From Aliiglaciecola sp. 3_MG-2023 (GTDB taxonomy: Bacteria; Pseudomonadota; Gammaproteobacteria; Enterobacterales; Alteromonadaceae), in assembly GCF_030548205.1 (NCBI RefSeq), contig NZ_JAUORV010000003.1, positions 1-64,000 of the forward strand: 64,000 nt of DNA. The letters run 5' to 3'. Under the pieces are notes generated by a model. It was given only the letters and a program-made list of their open reading frames with translations, was not told the origin of the DNA and made no database searches. Of the stretch, positions 48,272 to 56,854 are shown one piece after another; the first letter of the stretch is position 1; each line of letters starts with the position of its first letter. The position numbers and the translations under genes were made by a program.

Positions 48272-49093
48272 TTATTGATTTCTCGAAAGCTGATTCATTT
48301 TATGCTGCATGAAAAGGTCAATTTTTTTAACTTCACAAGGGGGAATGATAAGGGTTGAATAATGCTCAACATGCACTTTGCTTAATTCATCTAAGAAAAA
48401 CCAATCGATTCTGGCCGTTTCTGTGGGAAGCGTCGGTGACTCGTAAATGGCTACTTTATGCTTAGCTGGAAAATATTCAATCAATAACTGTTGCAAAAGG
48501 AGTCGATAAGCACTGTCGGTTTGATATTTAGACATACTAAGGTCACCAACAAACCCAAGTTGCCACAAAATCAAATATGCAGTGTTATCAACCTTGCGCT
48601 CGTATAGCATAAATTGGCTAGCCTCTACATGCACAGCTCCGTTTCGTCCAGGATCTATGCCCATGTCGGAATATAGGCAATCTTCGGCAGATATACCTGG
48701 TTCCATATGGCCGTGATATCCCTTTTCTTTCGCTAACTGGATTAATTTATGAGGTGCCCAGGCAAACACACCTGGATGACCATAAAAAGCGGCAACAACT
48801 TTTTTACCTAATTCAACCTGAGCCATTATGGCGTCTACCATTTCAGCATAGCTCTTTCTTCTGTCTTTGCCATCAGCATAGAATCTTTGCAAACTATGAC
48901 AGTTAGGGTTCATCTTTTCCACCCAAGCTTCTGTTAGGGGGTCAGTTACACTCATAAACACGACGTCTGCTTGTTCGATAAACTGTCGCGATAGCGGGGC
49001 AATATGAGACCCTAGTACCATTCCCAAACCGACACAAACGATACTGCCTGTTTTTTGAGTCGAATTATTTTCAGGCATAGATTGCTTGTCCAT
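48272..49093 (-). CDS. Split-borosin-type peptide alpha-N-methyltransferase (SonM/OphMA-like)
   Basis: A 273-residue SAM-dependent enzyme of the tetrapyrrole-methylase fold. It matches, by recall, the borosin methyltransferases that methylate backbone amides of a ribosomal peptide. VCVGLGMVLGSHIA near residue 20 is the start of the fold, YGHPGVFAWAPH (104-115) and MEPGISAEDCLYSDMGIDPG (130-149) are the cofactor-side motifs, and Tyr72, Arg78 and Tyr82 reproduce the OphMA catalytic spacing Y-x5-R-x3-Y. Unlike OphMA, no substrate is fused at the C-terminus, so it is of the split (Shewanella SonM) kind. It overlaps the upstream GNAT gene by 16-23 bases, depending on which ATG (49093 or 49078) is used. 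Confidence 0.88.
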   Translation of the reverse strand: MDKQSMPENNSTQKTGSIVCVGLGMVLGSHIAPLSRQFIEQADVVFMSVTDPLTEAWVEKMNPNCHSLQRFYADGKDRRKSYAEMVDAIMAQVELGKKVVAAFYGHPGVFAWAPHKLIQLAKEKGYHGHMEPGISAEDCLYSDMGIDPGRNGAVHVEASQFMLYERKVDNTAYLILWQLGFVGDLSMSKYQTDSAYRLLLQQLLIEYFPAKHKVAIYESPTLPTETARIDWFFLDELSKVHVEHYSTLIIPPCEVKKIDLFMQHKMNQLSRNQ

Positions 49094-49625
49094 TATGGCT
49101 TAGAAAAGTTTTTTGGGAGATACAACACCGCATCTTATTGGTTTGTTGATTATCACTGGTTATCTCAAAGTTGAGTTTTTCAGCGATTTTTTGAATGGCA
49201 ATATTGTCAGCGTCAAAAAACGCATGTGCAGTTGCTAAGTTAAGGTATGTAAAACCGTGGAACAACATGGCGGTGACAGATTCCGTTGCCACATGATTGC
49301 CGTAGAAGTCCGGTCTAATTAAAATCCCAAATTCAGCATCGTTACGTTTCTGTTGCTCAATATTGCTCATAAAGCCTTGTATACCTACGGCTTTTTCAGA
49401 ATGGACACATTCAATACGCCAATACACATTTAAACTCTTTTGCTGCTTATTCAGTATATTTGAAAAAAGGGAGCTGGCTTGCTTCCTTTCAAGCTTAGGC
49501 ATAATTTTGCCCATAACGACATCGTTACAATATAGTTCGCAGAATAAATCTCGATCATCGTCTGTTAAAGGTTGGAAGCGAAATCTTTGAGTTTGGTATT
49601 GTGATGTAACACTTGGCATATTCAT
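49071..49625 (-). CDS. GNAT family N-acetyltransferase (RimJ/RimL-like)
   Basis: A 184-residue acetyltransferase of the Acetyltransf_3 type. It starts TQRFRFQPLTDDDRDLF, continues through VGIQGFM, and has the strand-helix AEFGILIRPDFYGNHVATES near residue 100, though the acetyl-CoA loop is a weak match to the usual Q/RxxGxG/A. FFDADNIAIQKIAEKLNFE near 140 is the typical end of the fold. It could acetylate a protein or peptide N-terminus or an antibiotic. It overlaps the borosin-type methyltransferase gene, so the two are co-translated; a role in modifying the same peptide is possible but unproven. Confidence 0.85.
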   Translation of the reverse strand: MNMPSVTSQYQTQRFRFQPLTDDDRDLFCELYCNDVVMGKIMPKLERKQASSLFSNILNKQQKSLNVYWRIECVHSEKAVGIQGFMSNIEQQKRNDAEFGILIRPDFYGNHVATESVTAMLFHGFTYLNLATAHAFFDADNIAIQKIAEKLNFEITSDNQQTNKMRCCISQKTFLSHNGQAIYA

Positions 49626-49759
49626 TCCATCAAATAGTTACATAGATTGTTACAGATTAAGTCTTTGCCTAATTACAATTTGACGTAAACTTAATTTTAG
49701 AAATTCCGACACCCCAAATTACATGCTAATAGCTGTGTTATGAAAAGGGGAATAGGTAA

Positions 49760-49805
49760 AGGTTTCTATCAATAGGGTTAAATCTATTATTCCGTATAGA
49801 AACCT
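49760..49805. repeat. Long-loop inverted repeat between yhbY and the GNAT gene
   Basis: Arms AGGTTTCTAT (49760-49769) and ATAGAAACCT (49796-49805) are perfect, with a second inner pair AATAG / CTATT. On the minus strand it lies after yhbY and before the GNAT operon, so it may act as a weak terminator of yhbY, though the following run (TTTACC) is poor. Confidence 0.5.
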
Positions 49806-49839
49806 AAAAAAGGTGAGAGATTGGACCTAAGTTTTCTAT

Positions 49840-50136
49840 TTAAACTTTTGGAATACTGATTTTTTTCTCATCACTTTGTCGGTACATTATTAGGGTGTGT
49901 CCAATGACTTGCAACTGAGTTGCCGAAGTTTCACGAATTATCGCATCCATAATAAGTTGTTTTTCTTCGCGATCATCAGAAGGTACTTTAACTTTGATTA
50001 ACTCATGAAAACTCAAGGCATTGTCAATTTCTGCTAACACACCTTCAGTGAGACCATTGTTACCCAATTGCACTATGGGTTTTAAAGGATGGGCTAGGCC
50101 TTTTAAATATTGTTTCTGTTTATTCGATAACTTCAT
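49840..50136 (-). CDS. yhbY: Ribosome assembly RNA-binding protein YhbY
   Basis: A 98-residue CRM-domain protein that binds pre-50S particles. Its shape is standard: KQKQYLKGLAHPLKPIVQLG, then GLTEGVLAEIDNALSFHELIKVKV, and the GNNG-type loop at QLGNNGL. It matches E. coli YhbY (97 residues). In most relatives it is divergent from rlmE, which is decayed here. Confidence 0.95.
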   Translation of the reverse strand: MKLSNKQKQYLKGLAHPLKPIVQLGNNGLTEGVLAEIDNALSFHELIKVKVPSDDREEKQLIMDAIIRETSATQLQVIGHTLIMYRQSDEKKISIPKV

Positions 50137-50259
50137 TTAGATTATTCTTACAATTTTAATAATAATTGATGGTTGAAAATCGCTATTCTAACGCCATCTT
50201 ACTTTTATACCTAATAAGAAACGACAAACTAGGTAAAAAAGACCTATAAATAGTGTAGA

Positions 50260-50561
50260 AAGTGGTCGTTTGATGAATTTCAAATTGCATTTGAACAAAA
50301 TGAAGGTATTTAGCGTATCTATGCAAGGTCATTCAGCTTTAGGAATAAATGTTCCTTCCAGGACGTTTTGACAGCAAATTTATTTTGTATTGGCCAAGGT
50401 TAAAACTTAATGGAGATTTAGTAGTCATAAGAAAAGCAGGTTTTAACAATTTCGTGAGTGAGTTGTATTTGCCATTATTTGTGGTGGAATCCAGAGAGCT
50501 GATTTATCTGAAGGCAAAACTGAACAAGCTTTATCTGGTAGCGGCAGGATTTAAACTGTAG
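50260..50561 (+). pseudogene. rlmE: Decayed rlmE (23S rRNA Um2552 methyltransferase) remnant
   Basis: Between yhbY and ftsH, exactly where rlmE (ftsJ) lies in gammaproteobacteria, only pieces remain. The frame at 50400-50561 reads LKLNGDLVV, then GFNNFVSEL, and ends YLVAAGFKL. The last 40 residues align without gaps to the last 40 of RlmE (GFDEYLREI ... YIVATGRKP). Two residues are missing at the catalytic Lys segment (VVKVFQGEGF versus VVIRKAGF), and the catalytic Glu near the end is Lys. The SAM-binding core is missing: only about 80 bp separate this part from a possible N-terminal scrap at 50260-50340 (KW..DEF) in another frame with a stop. The C-terminal homology is strong; the N-terminal scrap is doubtful. 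Confidence 0.78.
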
Positions 50562-50667
50562 TACCCTTGATGTACTGCTAACCGGGCGGAAGACTTGGTT
50601 GATTATTTAGTAATCTTCCTAGTGACTAGCCTACAGACAGAATTTTACTTTTTAGAGGTTAAAAGCG

Positions 50668-52611
50668 TTGAGCGATATGGCAAAAAATTTAATCTTATGG
50701 TTGGTCATCGCCGTTGTGCTGATGTCCGTGTTTAATAGTTTTACGCCTGGCGAAACAAGCAAGGCTAAAATTGATTACACCACGTTCGTGCGTAATGTTG
50801 ATCAAAAAACTGTGCGACAAGCAACCATAGACAGGCAAACAGGCGAGATAACTGGTACTACAACCAGCGGTGATGCGTTTTCAACGTATATTCCTTACGC
50901 AGATCCTGATCTAATGAATGATTTAATTAGTAATGGTGTTGTAGTTGAAGGCAAGCCACCTGAAACACCTTCTTTCTTATCTCAGATTTTTATTTCTTGG
51001 TTCCCAATGTTATTGCTTATTGGAGTATGGATATTCTTCATGCGTCAAATGCAAGGAGGCGGCGGTCGTGGCGCAATGTCGTTTGGTAAGAGTAAGGCTC
51101 GTTTATTAGGTGAAGACCAAATAAAGACAACTTTTGCTGACGTTGCCGGTTGCGATGAAGCCAAAGAAGATGTGTCTGAGCTCGTTGACTTCCTAAGAGA
51201 TCCTTCTAAGTTTCAAAAACTAGGTGGTAAAATACCTAAAGGTGTTTTGATGGTCGGTCCTCCAGGTACGGGTAAAACCCTTTTAGCTAAGGCGATTGCT
51301 GGCGAAGCCAAAGTGCCATTTTTCACCATTTCCGGTTCCGACTTCGTAGAAATGTTTGTTGGTGTAGGTGCATCTCGTGTGCGTGACATGTTCGAACAAG
51401 CTAAAAAGTCTGCGCCTTGCATTATCTTCATTGATGAGATTGATGCAGTAGGTCGCCAGCGTGGTGCTGGTCTAGGTGGTGGACATGACGAACGCGAACA
51501 AACTTTGAACCAAATGTTGGTTGAAATGGATGGCTTCGAGGGTCACGAAGGCATTATCGTTATCGCCGCGACTAACCGCCCAGATGTACTTGACCCCGCG
51601 TTACTGCGTCCTGGCCGTTTTGACCGTCAAGTGGTCGTTGGTTTACCTGATATTCGTGGTCGTGAGCAAATTCTGAAAGTTCACATGCGCAAAGTGCCTA
51701 TTGGCGACAATGTTGAAGCCTCTGTTATTGCCCGCGGTACACCAGGATTCTCTGGTGCCGATTTAGCTAACTTAGTTAACGAAGCGGCTTTATTTGCAGC
51801 GCGTTCCAACAAACGTGTTGTTTCAATGGAAGAGTTCGATAAAGCTAAAGACAAAATCATGATGGGCGCTGAGCGCAAAACCATGGTTATGTCTGAAGAA
51901 GAGAAAACCAATACAGCGTATCATGAAGCTGGGCACGCCATTGTTGGCCGTGTAGTGCCAGAACATGACCCTGTTTACAAAGTCTCTATTATTCCTCGTG
52001 GACGTGCGCTAGGGGTGACAATGTATTTGCCTGAACAAGACAAATACAGTCACAGCAAGCAACACTTGGAAAGTATGATTTCTAGTTTGTTTGGCGGTCG
52101 TATCGCTGAAGCCCTTACGTTAGGTGAAGAAGGTGTTACAACCGGAGCATCTAATGATATCGAAAGAGCAACCGATATCGCCCGTAAAATGGTCACCCAG
52201 TGGGGACTTTCAAATAAAATGGGCCCTATGTTGTATTCTGAAGAAGAGGGCGAAGTGTTCCTTGGACGCAGTATGTCGAAAGCTAAGCATATGTCTGACG
52301 ATACAGCTCGGGCAATAGACGCTGAAATTAAGTCTATCATTGACCGCAATTACGAGCGTGCTGAGAATATCCTTAACGAGCATATGGATGTGTTGCATGC
52401 CATGAAAGATGCGTTAATGAAATACGAAACTATCGATGCGAAACAAATCGATGATTTAATGGCTCGTCGCCCTGTGCGACCACCAGCGGATTGGGATAGT
52501 CGGGACCCTGGTTCCAATGACAAACCTACCGGTGGTGCAACAGTAAGTGCTGATGATGATAAAAGCACACCTCCACCTACTGTAGGTAAGCCTGGCGATT
52601 TGCCGAGCTAA
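50668..52611 (+). CDS. ftsH: ATP-dependent zinc metalloprotease FtsH
   Basis: A 647-residue membrane-anchored AAA+ protease that degrades membrane proteins and regulators such as LpxC. Two membrane helices (about 7-25 and 101-122) flank a small periplasmic domain. Walker A GPPGTGKT lies near 196, the SRH region [20 protein letters not shown] near 304, and the zinc site HEAGH is His419-Glu420-His423. The C-terminus is Pro/Gly-rich and disordered. The TTG at 50668 gives [10 protein letters not shown]; an internal ATG would give MAKNLILW, the form most often annotated in E. coli. The normal upstream partner rlmE is only a remnant. Confidence 0.97.
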   Translation: MSDMAKNLILWLVIAVVLMSVFNSFTPGETSKAKIDYTTFVRNVDQKTVRQATIDRQTGEITGTTTSGDAFSTYIPYADPDLMNDLISNGVVVEGKPPETPSFLSQIFISWFPMLLLIGVWIFFMRQMQGGGGRGAMSFGKSKARLLGEDQIKTTFADVAGCDEAKEDVSELVDFLRDPSKFQKLGGKIPKGVLMVGPPGTGKTLLAKAIAGEAKVPFFTISGSDFVEMFVGVGASRVRDMFEQAKKSAPCIIFIDEIDAVGRQRGAGLGGGHDEREQTLNQMLVEMDGFEGHEGIIVIAATNRPDVLDPALLRPGRFDRQVVVGLPDIRGREQILKVHMRKVPIGDNVEASVIARGTPGFSGADLANLVNEAALFAARSNKRVVSMEEFDKAKDKIMMGAERKTMVMSEEEKTNTAYHEAGHAIVGRVVPEHDPVYKVSIIPRGRALGVTMYLPEQDKYSHSKQHLESMISSLFGGRIAEALTLGEEGVTTGASNDIERATDIARKMVTQWGLSNKMGPMLYSEEEGEVFLGRSMSKAKHMSDDTARAIDAEIKSIIDRNYERAENILNEHMDVLHAMKDALMKYETIDAKQIDDLMARRPVRPPADWDSRDPGSNDKPTGGATVSADDDKSTPPPTVGKPGDLPS

Positions 52612-52629
52612 TTTGCTCCTGATTAAATT

Positions 52630-52665
52630 AGGTCGATTCAGACGAGCGCTGATTCGACCTTTTTT
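52630..52665 (+). terminator. Terminator between ftsH and folP
   Basis: Arms AGGTCGATTCAG (52630-52641) and CTGATTCGACCT (52649-52660) pair with one internal mismatch and are followed by TTTTT. It lies 18 bp after ftsH, so folP and glmM probably depend on a promoter in the 94-bp gap or on read-through. Confidence 0.85.
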
Positions 52666-52704
52666 GTATTTACTATCCTATTATTTCGTGTCCAAAATTA
52701 TTGT

Positions 52705-53532
52705 ATGCAGTTTAAAAACAAAAGTATTGATTTAACCACGCCCAGAGTTATGGGGATTTTAAACGTTACCCCAGATTCATTTTCTGATGGTGGTAAGTTT
52801 GAAGGTCTCGATAAAGCCCTTGGGCAAGCTGAAAGAATGGTTTTAGATGGGGCTGACTTTATTGATGTTGGTGGAGAGTCGACTCGTCCTGGTGCCGAAG
52901 ATGTGAGTGTTCAGCAAGAATTGGATCGCACTATTCCTGTTATTGAAGCCATTCATGCCAATTTTGATGTGGTGATTTCAATCGATACTAGCAAACCCGA
53001 GGTCATGGAGCAGGCTGTTTCAGCTGGCGCTGGGCTTATCAATGATATTCGTGCCTTAAATCAAACTGGTGCCTTGTCAACCGCCGCAAAAAGTGGGGCC
53101 GCTGTTTGCTTAATGCATATGCAAGGCCAGCCAAAAAGCATGCAATTGGCTCCCCATTATCAAGATGTGGTCAACGACGTCATCGAATTTTTACAAGCAA
53201 AAATAGCGTTATGTACCCAAGCTGGTATTCCAAAATCTAAGCTAATGATAGATCCTGGTTTTGGCTTTGGGAAAACTTTACCGCATAATTATCAATTACT
53301 TGATAGACTGGATGAACTACAATCATTAGCTTTACCCATGTTGATTGGTGTCTCTCGTAAATCTATGATTGGAAACTTATTGGATAGGAAAGTGGACGAA
53401 CGGTTGGCGGGCAGTTTAGCTGCAGCGACAATTTCGTTAACTAAAGGTGCTTCGATTTTACGAGTGCACGATGTAAAACAAACCGTTGATGCCGTAAAAG
53501 TCGTATCAGCGTTGAGTGCGTATAAGGATTAG
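52705..53532 (+). CDS. folP: Dihydropteroate synthase
   Basis: A 275-residue folate-pathway enzyme that joins p-aminobenzoate to the pterin diphosphate; it is the sulfonamide target. [15 protein letters not shown] near residue 16, [11 protein letters not shown] near 56 and [11 protein letters not shown] near 191 are the pterin and phosphate motifs, and GVSRKS near 217 is also conserved. It lies 4 bp before glmM, the same pairing as in E. coli. The ATG has no clear ribosome site. Confidence 0.97.
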   Translation: MQFKNKSIDLTTPRVMGILNVTPDSFSDGGKFEGLDKALGQAERMVLDGADFIDVGGESTRPGAEDVSVQQELDRTIPVIEAIHANFDVVISIDTSKPEVMEQAVSAGAGLINDIRALNQTGALSTAAKSGAAVCLMHMQGQPKSMQLAPHYQDVVNDVIEFLQAKIALCTQAGIPKSKLMIDPGFGFGKTLPHNYQLLDRLDELQSLALPMLIGVSRKSMIGNLLDRKVDERLAGSLAAATISLTKGASILRVHDVKQTVDAVKVVSALSAYKD

Positions 53533-53536
53533 TGTG

Positions 53537-54877
53537 ATGAACTCAAGAAAATATTTTGGTACAGATGGTATTCGTGGAAAAGTTGGCGAAAGTGTCATTA
53601 ATCCTGAGTTTGTAATGAAACTGGGTTGGGCCGCAGGAAAAGTGCTTGCTGGACAAGGCACTAATAAGGTCCTTATTGGTAAAGACACCCGAATATCTGG
53701 CTACATGCTTGAGTCTTGTTTAGAGGCGGGGTTATCCGCAGCTGGTATTAATATTGGTTTATTGGGGCCGATGCCGACGCCAGCTATTGCCTACTTAACC
53801 AAAACCTTTCGTTCTGAAGCGGGGATAGTAATTAGTGCTTCCCACAATCCATTTTATGACAATGGTATTAAGTTTTTCTCAGCTAATGGCTATAAATTGG
53901 ATGATGAAATTGAACTGGCCATTGAAAAGGAAATGGAAAAACCTATGGTTTGTGTTGCCTCAGATAAGTTAGGAAAAGCTTACCGGATTGAAGATGCAGC
54001 AGGAAGGTATATCGAATTTTGTAAAGGTAATTTCCCGTCCGATCTTAACCTTAAAAGCTTAAAAATCGTTGTCGATTGCGCCCACGGTGCGACCTATCAT
54101 ATAGCCCCCAATGTTTTAGAAGAACTAGGTGCCGAGGTCATCGAAATTGGTACTGATCCTGATGGTTTAAACATCAATAAAGGGGTAGGGGCAACGTCAA
54201 TGAAAGCGATTCAAGAAAGTGTGTTAGAACACCAAGCAGATCTTGGTTTTGCTTTAGATGGTGACGGTGACCGAATTATGATGGTCGATCACAAAGGCAA
54301 CCTTATCGATGGCGATCAACTAATATATATTATTGCTCGAGACTGCCTCAAATCCGGCCGTTTGAACGGTGGCGTTGTTGGCACTTTAATGAGTAATTTG
54401 GGCTTAGAAATTGCCTTAAATAAACTGGGAGTAGCGTTCGTAAGAAGTAATGTTGGCGATCGCTATGTAATGGAGTTGCTACAAGAGCGCGGTTGGGCAA
54501 TTGGAGGCGAAAACTCTGGTCATGTACTTAATTTAAATGTTACTTCAACAGGGGATGGTATACTTGCTGGGTTACAAGTCATTACTGCCATGCTGCGGTC
54601 GCAAATGACGTTGCATGAACTATGCTCAGGCATGGATATGTACCCGCAAACATTAGTTAATGTTCGCTTTGAAGAAGGGGAAGACCCGTTAGACAACCCT
54701 AAAGTGAAAGAAGCGGTCATTGAAGCGGAGACCAATTTAGGTAAAACTGGTCGGGTGTTGTTGCGAAAAAGTGGTACTGAGCCATTAATTCGTGTCATGG
54801 TCGAAGCAGAAAAACAAGAAGACTCGGAGAATTGGGCTGAATTTATCGCTGACGCAGTGCGTAAATTAACCAAATAG
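53537..54877 (+). CDS. glmM: Phosphoglucosamine mutase
   Basis: A 446-residue enzyme that converts glucosamine 6-phosphate to glucosamine 1-phosphate for peptidoglycan and LPS. The phosphoserine loop is ISASHNP with Ser102, the magnesium loop is DGDGDR near 245, and the phosphate-binding loop [12 protein letters not shown] lies near 413. It is almost collinear with E. coli GlmM (445). ATG 53537 is chosen, with AAGGA 8 bp upstream, because it restores the family start [13 protein letters not shown]. Confidence 0.97.
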   Translation: MNSRKYFGTDGIRGKVGESVINPEFVMKLGWAAGKVLAGQGTNKVLIGKDTRISGYMLESCLEAGLSAAGINIGLLGPMPTPAIAYLTKTFRSEAGIVISASHNPFYDNGIKFFSANGYKLDDEIELAIEKEMEKPMVCVASDKLGKAYRIEDAAGRYIEFCKGNFPSDLNLKSLKIVVDCAHGATYHIAPNVLEELGAEVIEIGTDPDGLNINKGVGATSMKAIQESVLEHQADLGFALDGDGDRIMMVDHKGNLIDGDQLIYIIARDCLKSGRLNGGVVGTLMSNLGLEIALNKLGVAFVRSNVGDRYVMELLQERGWAIGGENSGHVLNLNVTSTGDGILAGLQVITAMLRSQMTLHELCSGMDMYPQTLVNVRFEEGEDPLDNPKVKEAVIEAETNLGKTGRVLLRKSGTEPLIRVMVEAEKQEDSENWAEFIADAVRKLTK

Positions 54878-54974
54878 TCATTTAGCATCATAAATTAACG
54901 CTAGCCCACTTGTATATTTTACTCGGGTTAGTTAATATCTCGCCCGCTTTTTCGCTGGGTTAAGGAAGATTAAA

Positions 54975-55721
54975 GTGCAGAACAAACGTCGCCCTATAGT
55001 TGCAGGCAACTGGAAAATGAATGGTAGTGTCGAACTTGCTAAGCAAATGATGGATACTATTAATAGTGCTAGTTTGCAGGATGTCGATGTATTAATATGT
55101 CCTCCTTTCCCATTCTTAAGTGCGTTTGCCCCGTTTAACGGTGCTATTGGCGGACAAAATTTAAGTGAATTTGATTCTGGTGCCCATACAGGTGAAGTTT
55201 CAGGTTCAATGCTAAAAGCCTTAAATTGTGATTTTGTCTTAGTTGGTCATTCCGAAAGAAGAACTGACAATGGCGAAAGCGATTTGCTCGTTGCTGAGAA
55301 GGTTCGTGTAGCATTAGAGCACGGCTTAACACCCGTGTTATGTGTTGGTGAGCCAGAGTCGGTACGTGACAGTGGTGAATATTTTAATCACATTCAAGGG
55401 CAAATTGATGCGGTTATTAGTGTTATTGGTATAGCCAGTTTTGAAAAAATTGTCGTTGCTTATGAGCCAGTTTGGGCTATCGGAACGGGTAAAACAGCAA
55501 GCCCAATACAAGCGCAAGAAGTACATGCATTCATTCGCGAATACGTGGGTAAATTAGATGCAGACGTCGCCAATGGGTTACGTATTTTATATGGTGGCAG
55601 TGTTAAAGCGGCGAATGCCAATGAATTGTTTTCACAACCTGATGTTGATGGCGGGTTGATAGGTGGAGCCAGTTTGGACCCACAGGAATTTTTAAATATT
55701 TGCTTAGCGGCAAAAGGTTAG
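54975..55721 (+). CDS. tpiA: Triosephosphate isomerase
   Basis: A 248-residue TIM-barrel enzyme that interconverts dihydroxyacetone phosphate and glyceraldehyde 3-phosphate. The active-site Lys is in VAGNWKMNG, the His in VLVGHSERR near 93, and the Glu in VAYEPVWAIGTG near 168; the phosphate loop is LYGGSVKAAN. The GTG start at 54975 follows TAAGGA. secG follows after 9 bp. Confidence 0.97.
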   Translation: MQNKRRPIVAGNWKMNGSVELAKQMMDTINSASLQDVDVLICPPFPFLSAFAPFNGAIGGQNLSEFDSGAHTGEVSGSMLKALNCDFVLVGHSERRTDNGESDLLVAEKVRVALEHGLTPVLCVGEPESVRDSGEYFNHIQGQIDAVISVIGIASFEKIVVAYEPVWAIGTGKTASPIQAQEVHAFIREYVGKLDADVANGLRILYGGSVKAANANELFSQPDVDGGLIGGASLDPQEFLNICLAAKG

Positions 55722-55730
55722 AGACATAAC

Positions 55731-56078
55731 ATGACGTATTTTTACGAGATTTTGATAGTAGTTTACTTAGTAGTTGCTTTGATGTTGATAGGTATGGTCC
55801 TTATTCAACAAGGTAAGGGTGCCGATATGGGAGCATCTTTTGGCGGTGGTGGTTCAAACACTGTGTTTGGTTCTACGGGTTCTGGTAACTTTATGACCAG
55901 AACAACAGCCATACTTGCCACCTTGTTTTTTGTGATTAGTTTAATTTTAGGTAATCAAACTGCTGACAAAGATCAATCTATAGATGAATTCGAAAATCTA
56001 GGGGTAGTAGAACAAACTATCGATTCAGATATTCCTAATCAAGAAGAGACTCCTGAATCCAACGAGATCCCTAACTAA
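55731..56078 (+). CDS. secG: Preprotein translocase subunit SecG
   Basis: A 115-residue inner-membrane protein that helps the SecYEG channel move proteins. Two membrane helices (about 3-24 and 57-75) flank the conserved QQGKGADMGASFGGGGSNTVFGSTGSGNF-type loop (near residues 26-54). The C-terminal tail is acidic, rich in Glu and Asn. It follows tpiA closely and is followed after 23 bp by tRNA-Leu, the normal order in gammaproteobacteria. Confidence 0.96.
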   Translation: MTYFYEILIVVYLVVALMLIGMVLIQQGKGADMGASFGGGGSNTVFGSTGSGNFMTRTTAILATLFFVISLILGNQTADKDQSIDEFENLGVVEQTIDSDIPNQEETPESNEIPN

Positions 56079-56101
56079 GTATTTGATAAAATAAAAACAT
56101 C

Positions 56102-56186
56102 GCGGATGTGGTGGAATTGGTAGACACGCAGCCTTGAGGGGGCTGTGGCTTAGGCCGTGGGAGTTCGAGTCTCCCCATCCGCACCA
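56102..56186 (+). tRNA. tRNA-Leu (GAG)
   Basis: An 85-nt class II tRNA. The acceptor stem GCGGATG/CATCCGC closes perfectly, the anticodon stem CAGCC/GGCTG holds the loop TTGAGGG (anticodon GAG), there is a short variable arm, and CCA is encoded. It sits just after secG, its usual location, and is followed by a terminator. Confidence 0.96.
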
Positions 56187-56192
56187 TACAAT

Positions 56193-56225
56193 AAAAGGCT
56201 GTAACATTGGTTGCAGCCTTTTTTC
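56193..56225 (+). terminator. Terminator after tRNA-Leu
   Basis: AAAAGGCTG and CAGCCTTTTTT form a 9-bp or longer stem with a 12-nt loop and a T-run, 7 bp after the tRNA. It should end the ftsH/folP-to-tRNA direction of transcription. Confidence 0.88.
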
Positions 56226-56754
56226 TATTTATGGCTACCTTATATTTTCAATCATCAACATGTTTGTTAAACATCGATTGTTGCTTAGAGTACTTGTATT
56301 CAGAAGGCCTGTGGGGTAAAGAGTGAACTTCCCATTGAGCAGCTTCCATTCTATAAAATAAAACTACTCGACAGTTCTTGCTGCAGCAAATCAGTGGGTA
56401 AGCAGTGTTTTCGCTGTTGCATAACGATGATAGAAAATTTCATATTAGGGAACCACAGGACAAATTAATTAGGCTCTAGGGTTTTACGAATAGCAGCATC
56501 TGCATGTTTGACATTGAGAATAGTGACTAAATAGCTAGTACCAGTGAATGTGAGTTGAAGGTTCATATCTTTATATTGCCAGATAGTGCTTTATCATCTA
56601 TTTCAGGCTTGTCGTATTTTTCGGTAAACAGGGTCGTAATTTCAGCTATTTCCCCAGGTTTATCGATGTGTTTAGTGCGTAGTAGGTTGCCGGCAATCAA
56701 TTTATTTGCAGATATGATAGGTTGCGCAGAAACTTTTATTTCATTCCGTGCATT

Positions 56755-56788
56755 AAAGGGGCTTTAAATCTTATCATTAAAGCCCCTT
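56755..56788 (-). terminator. Hairpin downstream of the sulfhydrylase gene
   Basis: AAGGGGCTTTAA and TTAAAGCCCCTT form a perfect 12-bp stem around a 9-nt loop, 67 bp past the sulfhydrylase stop. T-runs are short on both sides, so it may work weakly in either direction. Confidence 0.65.
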
Positions 56789-56854
56789 AAATTAGTTTAT
56801 AAGTGTATTTATCTTACTACTCAAAACAAAACTTCCAGTGTTTTAATTGAGTAC

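Larger units (their letters stand above)
56187..56854. other. Degraded region between tRNA-Leu and the sulfhydrylase gene
   Basis: A 668-bp stretch with no intact gene. After the tRNA terminator there are short open frames on both strands, none with a recognised product. On the minus strand, about 56566-56740 reads an unbroken frame of about 57 codons (VSAQPIISANKLIAGNLLRT ...), and another at about 56468-56566 gives MNLQLTFTGTSYLVTILNVK and ends in TAA. They look like pieces of a decayed gene, but I cannot name it. The rimP-nusA-infB genes expected after tRNA-Leu are absent. Confidence 0.45.

Noticed and set aside
48272-49093. Ordinary cobalamin/heme methylase or RsmI
   Set aside because: The Tyr72-Arg78-Tyr82 pattern and the SonM-like segments fit borosin enzymes better, and no tetrapyrrole genes are nearby.
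56555-56767. 70-codon open frame on the plus strand after tRNA-Leu
   Set aside because: No ribosome site, no recognisable family, and it overlaps the terminator hairpin; probably chance.
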